Positions 1-8,468 of a stretch of 43,874 nt of DNA are shown here, one piece after another. Under the pieces are notes generated by a model that did no database searches, was not told where the DNA came from, and saw only the letters and a list, made by a program, of their open reading frames with translations. The stretch covers positions 1 to 43,874 of the forward strand of contig NVXU02000006.1 of NCBI GenBank assembly GCA_002734065.2, in the 5' to 3' direction. Within the stretch, counting starts at the first letter, position 1; each line of letters opens with the position of its first letter. The position numbers and the translations under genes are program-made. This DNA comes from Fluviicola sp. Lineage in GTDB: Bacteria > Bacteroidota > Bacteroidia > Flavobacteriales_D > Crocinitomicaceae.

Positions 1-696
1 GTAAATAATGTTCGGCATGATAGAAGTACCATTGTTGTATTGAGATTTTTGTCCTAATTTAATTTCAGAACCCATGTGGGCAGTAAAACGCATTGGCAAT
101 TTAGATTCTCCAACAATCATTGACTCATTAGGTCTATTCAAGTGATGAACTGCTCCTCCAAAGAAGAAATTCTTAGTGTATCCCACAAATCCTGCAGATG
201 CATCGAAAAAATAACGACTTCCACCCCTTGGTACATCACCTGTTTGGTAGATAAAACCTTTTCGAGGATCAATCATGTCTCCAAAAGTTAACTTATCCCA
301 ATCTAGAAACTTGTTAAACATAGATGCTCTTGCTCCAAAATTCAAGGTGAATTTTCTATTGACTTTTAAATGATAAGCATAAACAAGACCAATCATTGTT
401 GTTGCAATGGTTCCTTGACCTTGTCTGTCGTGCATTCCGATAACAGCGATTCCTCCATTGATATTTTTGAAGTACTGATCGTAAGATGCAGAATACGTTA
501 CATAGTTACCTGTAAGACTTGGCCATTCGTTTCTGTAATTCAGTGCAAAACGAGGACAACCGTCAGAACCTGCAAACGCAGGGTTCAAATATATAGGGTT
601 CGCATAGAATTGAGTGAACTGAGGATCTTGAGCATTTGCTTCAAAACTCATGACACTCACTAAAGCTATTAATATAATTATTACTTTTTTCATCAT
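1..696 (-). CDS. T9SS membrane protein, PorP/SprF family (3' end missing)
   Basis: Read on the minus strand from the ATG at 696, the frame stays open to the window edge (about 232 codons), so the C-terminus is missing. The product begins with a signal peptide (MMKKVIIILIALVSVMSF..ANAQ) followed by DPQFTQFYANPIYLNPAFAG, the hallmark start of PorP/SprF proteins. This family forms outer-membrane beta-barrels associated with the type IX secretion system and gliding machinery; the remaining sequence, rich in aromatic and glycine residues (YAYHLKVNRKFTLNFGARAS, FFFGGAVHHLN), fits a barrel. The ATG lies one base after the stop of the anti-sigma/PorP fusion gene upstream, so the two are surely co-transcribed. 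The family call is firm; which T9SS-linked secretion or adhesion system it serves cannot be told from here. Confidence 0.93.
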   Translation of the reverse strand, partial: MMKKVIIILIALVSVMSFEANAQDPQFTQFYANPIYLNPAFAGSDGCPRFALNYRNEWPSLTGNYVTYSASYDQYFKNINGGIAVIGMHDRQGQGTIATTMIGLVYAYHLKVNRKFTLNFGARASMFNKFLDWDKLTFGDMIDPRKGFIYQTGDVPRGGSRYFFDASAGFVGYTKNFFFGGAVHHLNRPNESMIVGESKLPMRFTAHMGSEIKLGQKSQYNNGTSIMPNIIY

Positions 697-697
697 C

Positions 698-2524
698 TTA
701 TAGATTTAATATTCTTCTGCCAAAACGGCTAGGTTTACCTACAAATTTTAAGGTTACTTGATGCGACAAACTTCTTGTGTTTGTCATCTTACTCAATGAA
801 TAATCCGCGTTATAGGTAAACGAAAAACGCTTGAACTTCAAACCGATTGATGCCGCTGGATCCATTAAAGTCGAGAATCCTGCACCAACAACAAACCAGT
901 TGTATCTAAAATTAGCTCCTAACCATGCTTCAGACAACTTATCATTCTTCTGATAAACCATGTAAGGAGAAAAACTCATATTTTCTTTCTTATTGACCCA
1001 ATCCGTGCCGACCGTTGCAATTATATGATAAGCTGCCCTGTCTGGGTTGGAAATATCATTGGAGAAAATATTATTTTCGTGTCTGAATAAATTATCAACC
1101 TGTGCGCCAATGTAAAACCATTCTGTATTGACCATCAAACCAGCACCCAAATCTTTGTACCACAAGCTCGATCCTATCGGAGCTTGTCCGTTCGGATAAT
1201 AATCTTCAACGCTTTGTCTATCCATCTCCACTTGCTTAGCTCCTTCCATTTTACTTGCGTCCAAAGTTTTGTTACCCATTTTAAAGCGCACTGAAGGTTC
1301 AAACGAGATTGATTTATTAATAGAGAATTTCGGAGAATAAGTCAGCGCAGCACTTGCAACATTGATTCCCCCACCGTTATACATAGAATGATTGATTTGC
1401 AGGCCTACTCCACCTCGCATCCCATAAGAATAGCCATCTACAGAAATTTGATTCATGAGTTGCTCATTCTTCTGCCCCATCCATTGCAACCTTGATAGAG
1501 TTTGCACTCTTGTTCTTAGCATTGATCCAGCAGAACTGAAATTAATGTCATTCGGCAACATTCCAGGCACATGGTAAGAAGGGTCTCTGTAATTTTTCAA
1601 TGCAATTGGATTGTTCATCATTCTTTGCACTGCTCTTGAAAAACCAAACAATTTACTTTTCATAGATTTCTTGTAACCTGAAGAACCGAAGCTGTTGTGG
1701 TTAATTTTCGTTTCCGTTCTTGAAGAAAGTGCGTAGTCATCTTTGGAAAGGACTTCAATTTCTTCTGCTGGGTTTGGTTCAATATTCGACTGAGTACCTT
1801 TCGCAATCATTGCTTTGTTAGAAACACTAATAATATCGTTGTTTGAGGTCTTGTTGGGAGAATTTTCAACACCATTCTTAATGGAGTTACTTTCTACTAT
1901 ATAAGTACCGTCATTTTCAAAGTTGGCAAAAGAAATTGAATGATTTCTTGAAGAATTATTCGCCCTAGTGTTGTTATTTACAGTTGATTCTTCGCTGTTT
2001 TGTAAAGAATTATCAAAAGACGAATTCACATCAACATTTGTGTCATTTACGCTTTGCTCATTGCTCATTAGAGACTGATTCACTGATGTTGTAGCATCCT
2101 CTAAAGAAGCATTGTTATTCTCATTTGAGAACTGAATTTCTTTCGCTCTAATTTGTGCAACCTCTTCTTTTACTAATTTAACCAATGCTGCATGTTGCTC
2201 ATTTTTAGCTAATTGAACATCATTGCCTACCCCCTCAAAAGAATCATTGCTCATGAAGGTAGTTCCGAATAACAAAGCCACAGAAGCCGCACTTGTCAAG
2301 TAGAACCAAGCAATTGGTCTTCGTTTTCTTTGTAATTCTTCTTGATTCGGGTAAATTTCTTGCGTAGGAGTGATTTTAGACATTTCCCAAACATCACGAT
2401 CTATATCTACATCAGGGTTCTGAAGTAAAAATAATTCCAATTGCTCTACTTGAGAAGAAGATAAATTACCTTCTGCAAGTTCGAACAACCAAAGATCTAT
2501 ATTTGAAAATGAAGGTCCACTCAT
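698..2524 (-). CDS. Anti-sigma-like transmembrane protein fused to a PorP/SprF-like barrel
   Basis: A 608-residue protein of three parts. Residues 1-65 are an acidic helical segment (NIDLWLFELAEGNLSSSQVE) resembling the cytoplasmic end of Bacteroidota anti-sigma factors. Residues about 70-91 form one transmembrane helix, with RKRRP on its cytoplasmic side. Residues about 92-310 are a low-complexity Asn/Ser/Glu-rich linker. Residues about 310-608 resemble PorP/SprF barrels (NPIAL, MRGGVGLQINHSMYNGGG, IGAQVDNLFRHENN, YNWFVVGAGFSTLMDPAASIGLKFKRFSF divided by a helix-free strand pattern). The start ATG overlaps the stop of the sigma gene (ATGA), and the next gene is another PorP/SprF, so all three form one operon. 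I infer a membrane-tethered regulator of the sigma factor that also reaches the outer membrane. The cytoplasmic anti-sigma role rests on position and resemblance; no zinc-binding motif is visible. Confidence 0.8.
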   Translation of the reverse strand: MSGPSFSNIDLWLFELAEGNLSSSQVEQLELFLLQNPDVDIDRDVWEMSKITPTQEIYPNQEELQRKRRPIAWFYLTSAASVALLFGTTFMSNDSFEGVGNDVQLAKNEQHAALVKLVKEEVAQIRAKEIQFSNENNNASLEDATTSVNQSLMSNEQSVNDTNVDVNSSFDNSLQNSEESTVNNNTRANNSSRNHSISFANFENDGTYIVESNSIKNGVENSPNKTSNNDIISVSNKAMIAKGTQSNIEPNPAEEIEVLSKDDYALSSRTETKINHNSFGSSGYKKSMKSKLFGFSRAVQRMMNNPIALKNYRDPSYHVPGMLPNDINFSSAGSMLRTRVQTLSRLQWMGQKNEQLMNQISVDGYSYGMRGGVGLQINHSMYNGGGINVASAALTYSPKFSINKSISFEPSVRFKMGNKTLDASKMEGAKQVEMDRQSVEDYYPNGQAPIGSSLWYKDLGAGLMVNTEWFYIGAQVDNLFRHENNIFSNDISNPDRAAYHIIATVGTDWVNKKENMSFSPYMVYQKNDKLSEAWLGANFRYNWFVVGAGFSTLMDPAASIGLKFKRFSFTYNADYSLSKMTNTRSLSHQVTLKFVGKPSRFGRRILNL

Positions 2525-3009
2525 ACAAGTTCTATCATTCCTTTTAACTGCTTTTTAATTTTTTTTCTGCCTCTAAACAAATACACCTTCACTTGAGAAT
2601 CTGAAAGTTGAAGAATATCTCCAATTTCTTTGTAGGAGTATCCTTCCAAATCTCTCAACAAGATGACACTTTTTTGAACTGGAGGCAGAATACTTACTGC
2701 TCTCTCAACCACTTCATTCGATTCTGCAATACAACAAGGATTAATTCCTTGATCATAATTTTGAATCTCATTCGTCAATTGAACGCGACCTCTGCGGTTA
2801 GAAAAATTAATCATGGCATTGTGCGCGGTTGTAAACATCCACGATTTTGCCTTGGTTGGTTCAACACTTCTACGGTTAATCCATAATTTCTCAAACACAT
2901 CTTGCACCACATCTTTTGCGTCCTCACGATTTCGCAAAAACTTAATTGCATACCCAAATAAATTATTGGAATGCTCACAAACGATGCTATTGTACTCGCG
3001 TCTTTTCAA
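2521..3009 (-). CDS. ECF-type RNA polymerase sigma factor (sigma-70 family)
   Basis: A 162-residue sigma factor of the extracytoplasmic-function type. Region 2 is seen in NNLFGYAIKFLRNREDAKDVVQDVFEKLW (the DAxDxxQ-VF-LW pattern) with KSWMFTTAHNAMINFSNRR after it; region 4 is LPPVQKSVILLRDLEGYSYKEIGDIL followed by the recognition helix SDSQVKVYLFRGRKKIKKQL. The reading frame has no ATG in front of region 2; the best start is TTG at 3009, giving MKRREYNSIV. The stop overlaps the start of the downstream anti-sigma/PorP fusion by four bases, typical of translational coupling between a sigma factor and its regulator. It probably directs transcription of its own operon and of targets elsewhere; the targets are unknown. 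Family assignment is very secure, the start codon less so. Confidence 0.93.
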   Translation of the reverse strand: MKRREYNSIVCEHSNNLFGYAIKFLRNREDAKDVVQDVFEKLWINRRSVEPTKAKSWMFTTAHNAMINFSNRRGRVQLTNEIQNYDQGINPCCIAESNEVVERAVSILPPVQKSVILLRDLEGYSYKEIGDILQLSDSQVKVYLFRGRKKIKKQLKGMIELV

Positions 3010-3028
3010 ATTAAAATTGTCTAGATCA

Positions 3029-3068
3029 GTTACAGTTAAAACAAATAACGACCTTGTTTTGTTACAGT
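3029..3068 (-). promoter_or_regulatory. Paired GTTACAGT repeats upstream of the sigma operon
   Basis: The 8-mer GTTACAGT occurs at 3029-3036 and again at 3061-3068, exactly 32 bases (about three helical turns) apart, just upstream of the TTG start of the sigma gene. On the transcribed strand it reads ACTGTAAC, similar to the GTAAC-type -35 element used by many ECF sigma factors. It may be the autoregulated promoter or an operator; this is inference from position and spacing. Confidence 0.3.
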
Positions 3069-3223
3069 AATAACCGAAAAAATTGACTTAATTACATATA
3101 TATATAGTATCGATTACCAAATCCAATCTCTCGATGAATAAAACGGAACTACTGATGAATATTTATTTCCCTTATTTTCTATAATATTTTGCTATATTCG
3201 TGTAATCACAAAACCAACAAAAA

Positions 3224-4981
3224 ATGGAAGGAGTAAAAAGACTGTTTGACATACCACATTACCAATTAAAAAACCACCCCAATGAGAAAATGTTTGTTAC
3301 CAAAACAGACGGAAAATGGGTCGGTGTTTCGACGAAGAAATTCTTAGATGAAGCTATGAATATCTCTAAAGGACTAATTGCTTTAGGTGTTCAAGTTGGC
3401 GATAATGTAGGCATAGTTTCAAGCACTAGATACGAATGGAATGTCATGGATATTGCCATTCAGCAAGTCGGTGGAATTGTCGTTCCTTTTTACCCTAATA
3501 TTTCTGAAAGTGATTACGAATATATCTTCAATGACGCAGGAATTAAGATTGTTGTCCTCGAAAATGAAGAGTTAAGTACAAAAATCAAAAATATCCGAGG
3601 TAAACTAGGCAAATTAGAGCATGTTTTCACGATGGAAGACGTTGCTGGAGAAAAATCAATGACTGCTCTTGCCGAATTGGGTAAGGACGCCCCAGAAAGC
3701 GATGTTCATGCAAGAATGGAGATTCCGAAATACGAGGAATTAGCAACTATCATTTACACATCCGGAACAACAGGCAATCCGAAAGGAGTAATGCTTTCTC
3801 ATCGAAATTTATTGTCGAATGTAGAGGCGTGCATAGAAACGATTCCTGCATCAAAAGGTTCAAATGTTTTGAGCTTCCTGCCTGTTTGCCATGTTTACGA
3901 GAGAATGTTGCATTACCTATACATGTACATTGGTTGCTCCATTCACTTTGCAGAATCAATGGAAACCATTGGCGACAATATCAGAGAAGTGAAACCTGAC
4001 GTTTTTACAGCAGTTCCGAGGTTATTAGAGAAAGTTTTTGACAAAATAATGGCAAAAGGCGATGAATTAACAGGAATTAAGCGCAAGTTGTTCTTTTGGG
4101 CAGTAGAATTAGCAGAAAAATACGACCCTGTAAATAGAAGTGCAATGTACAACTTCAAATTGGGCATTGCTCGCAAGCTGATTTTCTCTAAATGGCAAGC
4201 TGCTTTGGGTGGAAACGTTAAAGCGATTGCATCAGGTTCTGCAGCATTGCAACCTCGTTTGGCAAGAATTTTTATCGCAGCTGGAATTCCAATTTTGGAA
4301 GGCTATGGCTTGAGTGAAACTTCGCCTGTCATTTCGGTCAATTCTTTCTCAAAAGGAATCAGAATTGGCACTGTCGGTGCATTAATTGACGATGTTGAAG
4401 TTAAAATTGCTGAAGATGGAGAAATTTTGGTTAAAGGTCCAAATGTGATGATGGGTTATTACAACCTACCAGAAGTTACTGCCGAAACAATCAAAGACGG
4501 ATGGTTGCACACAGGCGATATTGGAGAATTCATCGAAGGGAAATTCTTAAAAATCACTGACAGAAAGAAAGAAATTTTCAAAACGTCTGGAGGCAAGTAC
4601 ATTGTGCCACAAGCAATGGAAAATAAGTTCAAAGAATCTCGATTTATCGAGCAAATAATGGTCATTGGAGAAAGTCAAAAATTCCCTTCGGCACTGATTG
4701 TTCCACCCTATGATTTTGTGCGCGATTGGGCAAAGAAAAAAGGAATTGATGTTGGAGAATCTAATGCTTCAATGATTGCAAACGAACAAGTAAAAGCACG
4801 AATAAACCAAGAAGTAGAGAGTTTTAACAAAGAGTATGGCAACTGGGAAAAGTTAAAATGCGTTGAATTATTGGAGAATGAACTCTCAATTGAAGGCGGA
4901 GAATTAACACCAACCTTAAAATTGAAACGAAAAAAAATTATGGAGAAGTACAAGGATGTTGTAGCCAAGATTTATGGGTAA
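3224..4981 (+). CDS. Long-chain fatty-acid--CoA ligase (AMP-forming)
   Basis: A 585-residue acyl-adenylate-forming enzyme of the FadD15/long-chain AMP-binding branch, which activates fatty acids with ATP and CoA at the inner face of the membrane. Visible motifs are the AMP-binding P-loop TIIYTSGTTGNPKGVMLSH near residue 180, the gate/linker region CHVYERMLHYLYMY, EGYGLSETSPVIS, the adenosine/ribose site LHTGDIGEF, and the hinge and catalytic lysine region KITDRKKEIFKTSGGKYI typical of long-chain enzymes. Length is normal for the subfamily. The ATG at 3224 follows a TATATTCG that loosely resembles the Bacteroidota -7 box. The next gene begins two bases after the stop, so it is likely co-transcribed. 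Exact chain-length preference cannot be read from the sequence. Confidence 0.95.
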   Translation: MEGVKRLFDIPHYQLKNHPNEKMFVTKTDGKWVGVSTKKFLDEAMNISKGLIALGVQVGDNVGIVSSTRYEWNVMDIAIQQVGGIVVPFYPNISESDYEYIFNDAGIKIVVLENEELSTKIKNIRGKLGKLEHVFTMEDVAGEKSMTALAELGKDAPESDVHARMEIPKYEELATIIYTSGTTGNPKGVMLSHRNLLSNVEACIETIPASKGSNVLSFLPVCHVYERMLHYLYMYIGCSIHFAESMETIGDNIREVKPDVFTAVPRLLEKVFDKIMAKGDELTGIKRKLFFWAVELAEKYDPVNRSAMYNFKLGIARKLIFSKWQAALGGNVKAIASGSAALQPRLARIFIAAGIPILEGYGLSETSPVISVNSFSKGIRIGTVGALIDDVEVKIAEDGEILVKGPNVMMGYYNLPEVTAETIKDGWLHTGDIGEFIEGKFLKITDRKKEIFKTSGGKYIVPQAMENKFKESRFIEQIMVIGESQKFPSALIVPPYDFVRDWAKKKGIDVGESNASMIANEQVKARINQEVESFNKEYGNWEKLKCVELLENELSIEGGELTPTLKLKRKKIMEKYKDVVAKIYG

Positions 4982-4983
4982 CA

Positions 4984-5568
4984 ATGAGGGTGTTTTCTAT
5001 TCTTTCCTTCATAGTATTATCTAATTTTTGCTTGAGTCAAGATTTTGACTCACTGATTCTTAGTATTGAAAAAACGAATATGGAATCACTGGATTCTCCG
5101 TTAAAGAAAAAAGATTTTCTAGAAGTCATTTTTGTTGCAGATCAAAAGATTAGAGATTCTGCTTCTATTATTCAAGAAAAGTATGGTTTCAACAGTAAAG
5201 AGCATCAATTAATTTACCGAAGACATTTTTCAGTAGATAGCATTCTTTTTGAAAGAATAATTGCCTATTTAGACTCTTTTGGACATCCTGCAAAAGAGAA
5301 AGACGGTTTTAGAAGTGGTACTATTTACACCGTATTTCATCATTCGGCCAGTTCAATAAACGGAGCTTCTTACATTGAAATAAAACAAAAATACTTCCCT
5401 CTATTTTATCAAGCTTATTTGTCTGGAGACGTCAAAGAAGGAGGTGTCTGGCTGTACCTTTATCGATTGTATGCCCAGATGAAAAAAAATGAATACGTCA
5501 ACTACGAGCTTGGAGACACAGCACAAATTGAGGAAATGATAGATATTCTGGGCTTAAGCAGAATGTAA
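4984..5568 (+). CDS. Secreted protein resembling the DUF6624 family
   Basis: A 194-residue protein with an N-terminal signal peptide (MRVFSILSFIVLSNFCLSQ). The mature part carries VADQKIRDS, then VDSILFERIIAYLDSFGHPAKEKDGF, then IYTVFHHS, KYFPLFYQAYLSGDVKEGGVWLYLYRLY and a closing ELGDTAQIEEM. This order (D-x-x-R, a helix ending in a G-x-P turn, an H-H/Q-H-S, then a helix before a Y-A/R-L-Y-D/R element) is how I remember DUF6624 proteins of Bacteroidota, whose function is unknown. It starts two bases after the acyl-CoA synthetase stop, so it shares that transcript, but nothing links the two biochemically. Export is a sound prediction; the family name is moderately sure. Confidence 0.75.
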   Translation: MRVFSILSFIVLSNFCLSQDFDSLILSIEKTNMESLDSPLKKKDFLEVIFVADQKIRDSASIIQEKYGFNSKEHQLIYRRHFSVDSILFERIIAYLDSFGHPAKEKDGFRSGTIYTVFHHSASSINGASYIEIKQKYFPLFYQAYLSGDVKEGGVWLYLYRLYAQMKKNEYVNYELGDTAQIEEMIDILGLSRM

Positions 5569-5601
5569 CTACAGCAATATTTTGCAAGTAGAAGAGGTAA
5601 A

Positions 5602-5934
5602 TCACTCCCTCCCCTTCATCACTGTAATTTTTACTATCACATGATGGAATTTAGGATAGTAAGTCCCTGGTTGAAATTTAAAGGTTCTTACGTATTTTTT
5701 TACCTCAAATCTTGCTGGCGTGCTTTTAATATTCGTGTCAACTTGTCTTACACTAGTGACTTTTCCTGTTCTATCAACGGCTAATTCGAGTTTTATCCAT
5801 CCGTTAGCCATTCCTTCAACAATGTAGGCTGGTTTAGTTAGCATTTTACGTCCTTCATCCAGGAGCGTACCACTGATTAATTGACCGAAGGTGAAATTTG
5901 AAGCCAATAAAAATAGAATTAGAAGTCCGCGCAT
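5602..5934 (-). CDS. Small secreted protein with a TonB C-terminal-like domain
   Basis: A 110-residue protein with a signal peptide (MRGLLILFLLASNFTFG) and one compact domain: GWIKLELAVDRTGKVTSVRQVDTN..., then PARFEVKKYVRTFKFQPG and a last strand HHVIVKITVMKG. The pattern V-x-V-D-x-T/N-G-x-V followed by a helix and a K/R-F-x-P-G strand is that of the TonB C-terminal domain. Unlike a true TonB it has no membrane anchor or Pro-rich spacer, so it is a free periplasmic or surface-exposed domain rather than an energy transducer. It faces the plus-strand operon end-on (34 bases between stops). Stand-alone TonB-C-like domains are common in Bacteroidota and of unknown role. Confidence 0.75.
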   Translation of the reverse strand: MRGLLILFLLASNFTFGQLISGTLLDEGRKMLTKPAYIVEGMANGWIKLELAVDRTGKVTSVRQVDTNIKSTPARFEVKKYVRTFKFQPGTYYPKFHHVIVKITVMKGRE

Positions 5935-6317
5935 TGAGTTTTTTTTTGATAAATATACGGATTTAATGTTTTAATATTTCGACAGGCTCAATACAAGTGA
6001 TTGAAGGATTGAATGATTTAATGGGTTTGAAAGGTAGTTTCGCAGAGAAGGCGCAGAGGTTCGCAGAGTTGGGTAGGTTTTACTTGTGAGCTATCCAAGG
6101 CTCGAAGACTCGAAAGCTCGAAAGCTCCAATTTTTCACAGAGAACCGCAAAGAAGGCACAGAGGTTCACAGAGTTGGGTAGGCTTTACTCGTGAGCTATT
6201 GACAGTAGAGAAGTAGAGAAATGAAACAGTCAAGTAGTCGAAGATGCAGAAGTTCTAGATTTTAACAAGAATTAGCTTCACATTGAAACATTAGAACATT
6301 AAACCCTTACAACATTG
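5935..6317. repeat. Gene-free region with a 53-bp duplicated unit and short dispersed motifs
   Basis: No gene is visible here. A 53-base unit occurs at 6042-6094 and again at 6147-6199 with five differences, all transitions; it starts with GCAGAGAAGGCGCAGAGGTT and ends with GTGAGCTAT. Between the copies lies a run of CGAAGACTC/CGAAAGCTC words (about 6101-6127). Near 5980 is TTTCGACAGGCTCAATACAA, a motif that recurs in many unrelated genomes. The region looks like an accumulation of non-coding dispersed repeats between the promoter side of the TonB-like gene and the 3' end of recG. Confidence 0.75.
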
Positions 6318-8408
6318 CTACGAAATTCTCCCCCAATTGGGTCGTGTGCGTAACAAATCACTCAACACAGAACGAATGCCTTTGTTTTCTTCTTTCTCAA
6401 TCGTTGGGTCATTGCTCAAAATTTGCTTGGCTGCATCTCTTGCAAGAACAACCAAATGTCCATCTTTTGCTAAGTTCGCAATTTTTAAATCGAGTAATCC
6501 GCTTTGCTGCGTTCCCATTAAATCACCCGGACCTCGGAGTTGTAAATCGACTTCTGAAATTTCAAAACCGTCGTTTGTTCTGACCATGGTCTGCATTCTC
6601 TTGAGGCTATCCTTGCCTATCTCATCGCCTGTCATCAATATACAATACGATTGCTCTGCACCACGTCCCACACGACCTCTAAGCTGGTGCAACTGTGACA
6701 AACCGAACCTTTCTGCACTTTCAATAATCATTACTGATGCGTTCGGGACATTGACTCCAACCTCAATAACGGTCGTTGCGACCATGATTTGTGTTTCCCC
6801 TTTTACAAAGCGATTCATTTCAAATTCTTTGTCCTCTGCCTTCATTTTTCCATGCACAATACTCACGTGATAATTCGGCTTCGGAAAGGATCTAGACATT
6901 GCTTCGTAACCGTCCATGAGGTTATTGAAATCAAGCGTTTCTGACTCCATTATCAAGGGATAAACGATGTAAACTTGTCGTCCTTTGGCAATTTCCTCTT
7001 TCATAAAACCAAACATTCTCAAGCGACTTGCATCGTATTTATGCATCGTAATTATGTCCTTTCTTCCGGGGGGCATTTCATCGATTACTGACACGTCTAA
7101 ATCGCCGTAGAAAGTCATTGCCAAGGTTCTTGGAATTGGCGTTGCAGTCATTATTAATATGTGCGGAGGAATGGTATTTTTCTTCCACATTTTAGCTCGT
7201 TGCGCCACACCAAAACGATGCTGTTCATCAATCACTACCAAGCCTAGGTTCTTGAATTGTACCGTATCTTCGAGCAGAGCATGCGTTCCAATAAGAATTT
7301 TTGTTTCTCCAGAAAGTAAAGCTTTATGAATGGGGATTCTTGCTTTTTTCTTCACAGAACCTGTCAATAACTCAACCTTGACGTCCATTTCGGCGAGCAT
7401 TTCTTTAATGGATTCAAAATGTTGCGTTGCCAAAATTTCTGTGGGTGCAATCAATGCTGTTTGGAAGCCATTGCCAATTGCCAAAAGAATAGACAAAAGC
7501 GCGACCAATGTTTTTCCGGAACCAACATCTCCTTGCAATAAGCGATTCATGTGATGCCCTGTTGCGAAGTCTTTGCGTATCTCTTTAAGCACTCGTTTTT
7601 GTGCGCCTGTCAATTCGAAAGGAATGTGATTTTCGTAGAAATCAGTGAACTCCTCCCCTACCTTATCAAAAACAAAACCTTTTGATTTTTGCATAGTGAT
7701 TTTCTTTCTGACGAGTAATTCTAACTGCAAAAAGAACAATTCTTCAAATTTCAAACGCAAACTTGCATTTCTTGCATCCGCTTCTGTTTTTGGGCGATGT
7801 ATTTTGAGAATTGCCTGCTCACGATCCAATAATCGGTGTTCTTGCAGAATGTTTTCGGGGAGCAACTCTTCAATTTGTCCTGATAATTGTTCGAGCAATG
7901 GTTGCATTATTTTTTCGATGCCCTTGGAAGACAAACCATGTCTATTCAATGTTTCTGTACTCGAATAAACAGGTTGAAATCCAGAACTATTAACGTTTAC
8001 ACTCGAAATTTCAGGATGCGTAATGTTCCAACGACCTTTGTAATTCGTAGCACGACCATAAATCAAAATTTCTTCATTGATTTTTAACGATGATTTTATC
8101 CAACTTGCTCCTTTGAACCAAACAAGGTCTATCATTCCGGTGTCGTCTTGAAATTTTGCCGTTAAACGTTTCGCTCTGCCCATTCCAGATTCTACAAAGC
8201 CAATTATTTTTCCTTTTATTTGCGCATGACCATGCAAGGATGTTAATTCTGATACTTTATTGAATTTCGACCTGTCGATGTATCGAAAAGGATAATATTC
8301 GAGTAAATCTTTGAAGTTAAAGATGCGCAATTCTTTCTTCAACACATCCGCTTTCTGCGGACCAACACCTTTGAGGTATTCGATGGGAGTTATGAGAAAG
8401 GAGTTCAC
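6318..8408 (-). CDS. recG: ATP-dependent DNA helicase RecG
   Basis: A 696-residue RecG, the helicase that remodels stalled replication forks and branch-migrates Holliday junctions. In order: N-terminal LTPIEYLKGVGPQKADVLKKEL and the wedge/OB domain (HGHAQIKGKIIGFVESGMGRAKRL), helicase motif I LLQGDVGSGKTLVALL, Ia ALIAPTEILATQHF, II VVIDEQHRFGVAQR (DEQH box), III TATPIPRTLAMT, and C-terminal motifs VATTVIEVGVNVPNAS and QLHQLRGRVGRG, followed by the RecG-specific GFEISEVDLQLRGPGDLMGTQQSG. The frame has an in-frame TAA six codons upstream and no ATG; the start is GTG at 8408, giving MNSFLITPIEYL, the length expected for the family. It probably forms its own transcript. Confidence 0.98.
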   Translation of the reverse strand: MNSFLITPIEYLKGVGPQKADVLKKELRIFNFKDLLEYYPFRYIDRSKFNKVSELTSLHGHAQIKGKIIGFVESGMGRAKRLTAKFQDDTGMIDLVWFKGASWIKSSLKINEEILIYGRATNYKGRWNITHPEISSVNVNSSGFQPVYSSTETLNRHGLSSKGIEKIMQPLLEQLSGQIEELLPENILQEHRLLDREQAILKIHRPKTEADARNASLRLKFEELFFLQLELLVRKKITMQKSKGFVFDKVGEEFTDFYENHIPFELTGAQKRVLKEIRKDFATGHHMNRLLQGDVGSGKTLVALLSILLAIGNGFQTALIAPTEILATQHFESIKEMLAEMDVKVELLTGSVKKKARIPIHKALLSGETKILIGTHALLEDTVQFKNLGLVVIDEQHRFGVAQRAKMWKKNTIPPHILIMTATPIPRTLAMTFYGDLDVSVIDEMPPGRKDIITMHKYDASRLRMFGFMKEEIAKGRQVYIVYPLIMESETLDFNNLMDGYEAMSRSFPKPNYHVSIVHGKMKAEDKEFEMNRFVKGETQIMVATTVIEVGVNVPNASVMIIESAERFGLSQLHQLRGRVGRGAEQSYCILMTGDEIGKDSLKRMQTMVRTNDGFEISEVDLQLRGPGDLMGTQQSGLLDLKIANLAKDGHLVVLARDAAKQILSNDPTIEKEENKGIRSVLSDLLRTRPNWGRIS

Positions 8409-8468
8409 AGGGTAAAATTAACAATTCTGTATAGAAGATTGAAGAAAAGTTAACACCAAACAAGCATT

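Noticed and set aside
370-663. Open frame on the plus strand inside the first gene
   Set aside because: It is antisense to the PorP/SprF coding sequence, whose signal peptide and family motif are unmistakable; the plus-strand product shows no recognisable feature.
5935-6317. CRISPR-like array
   Set aside because: Only two copies of a 53-base unit, unequal spacing content and no cas gene; it is a simple duplication.
6337-6870. 177-codon plus-strand frame inside recG
   Set aside because: It lies opposite conserved RecG helicase motifs and its sequence is the composition expected from the reverse complement of coding DNA.
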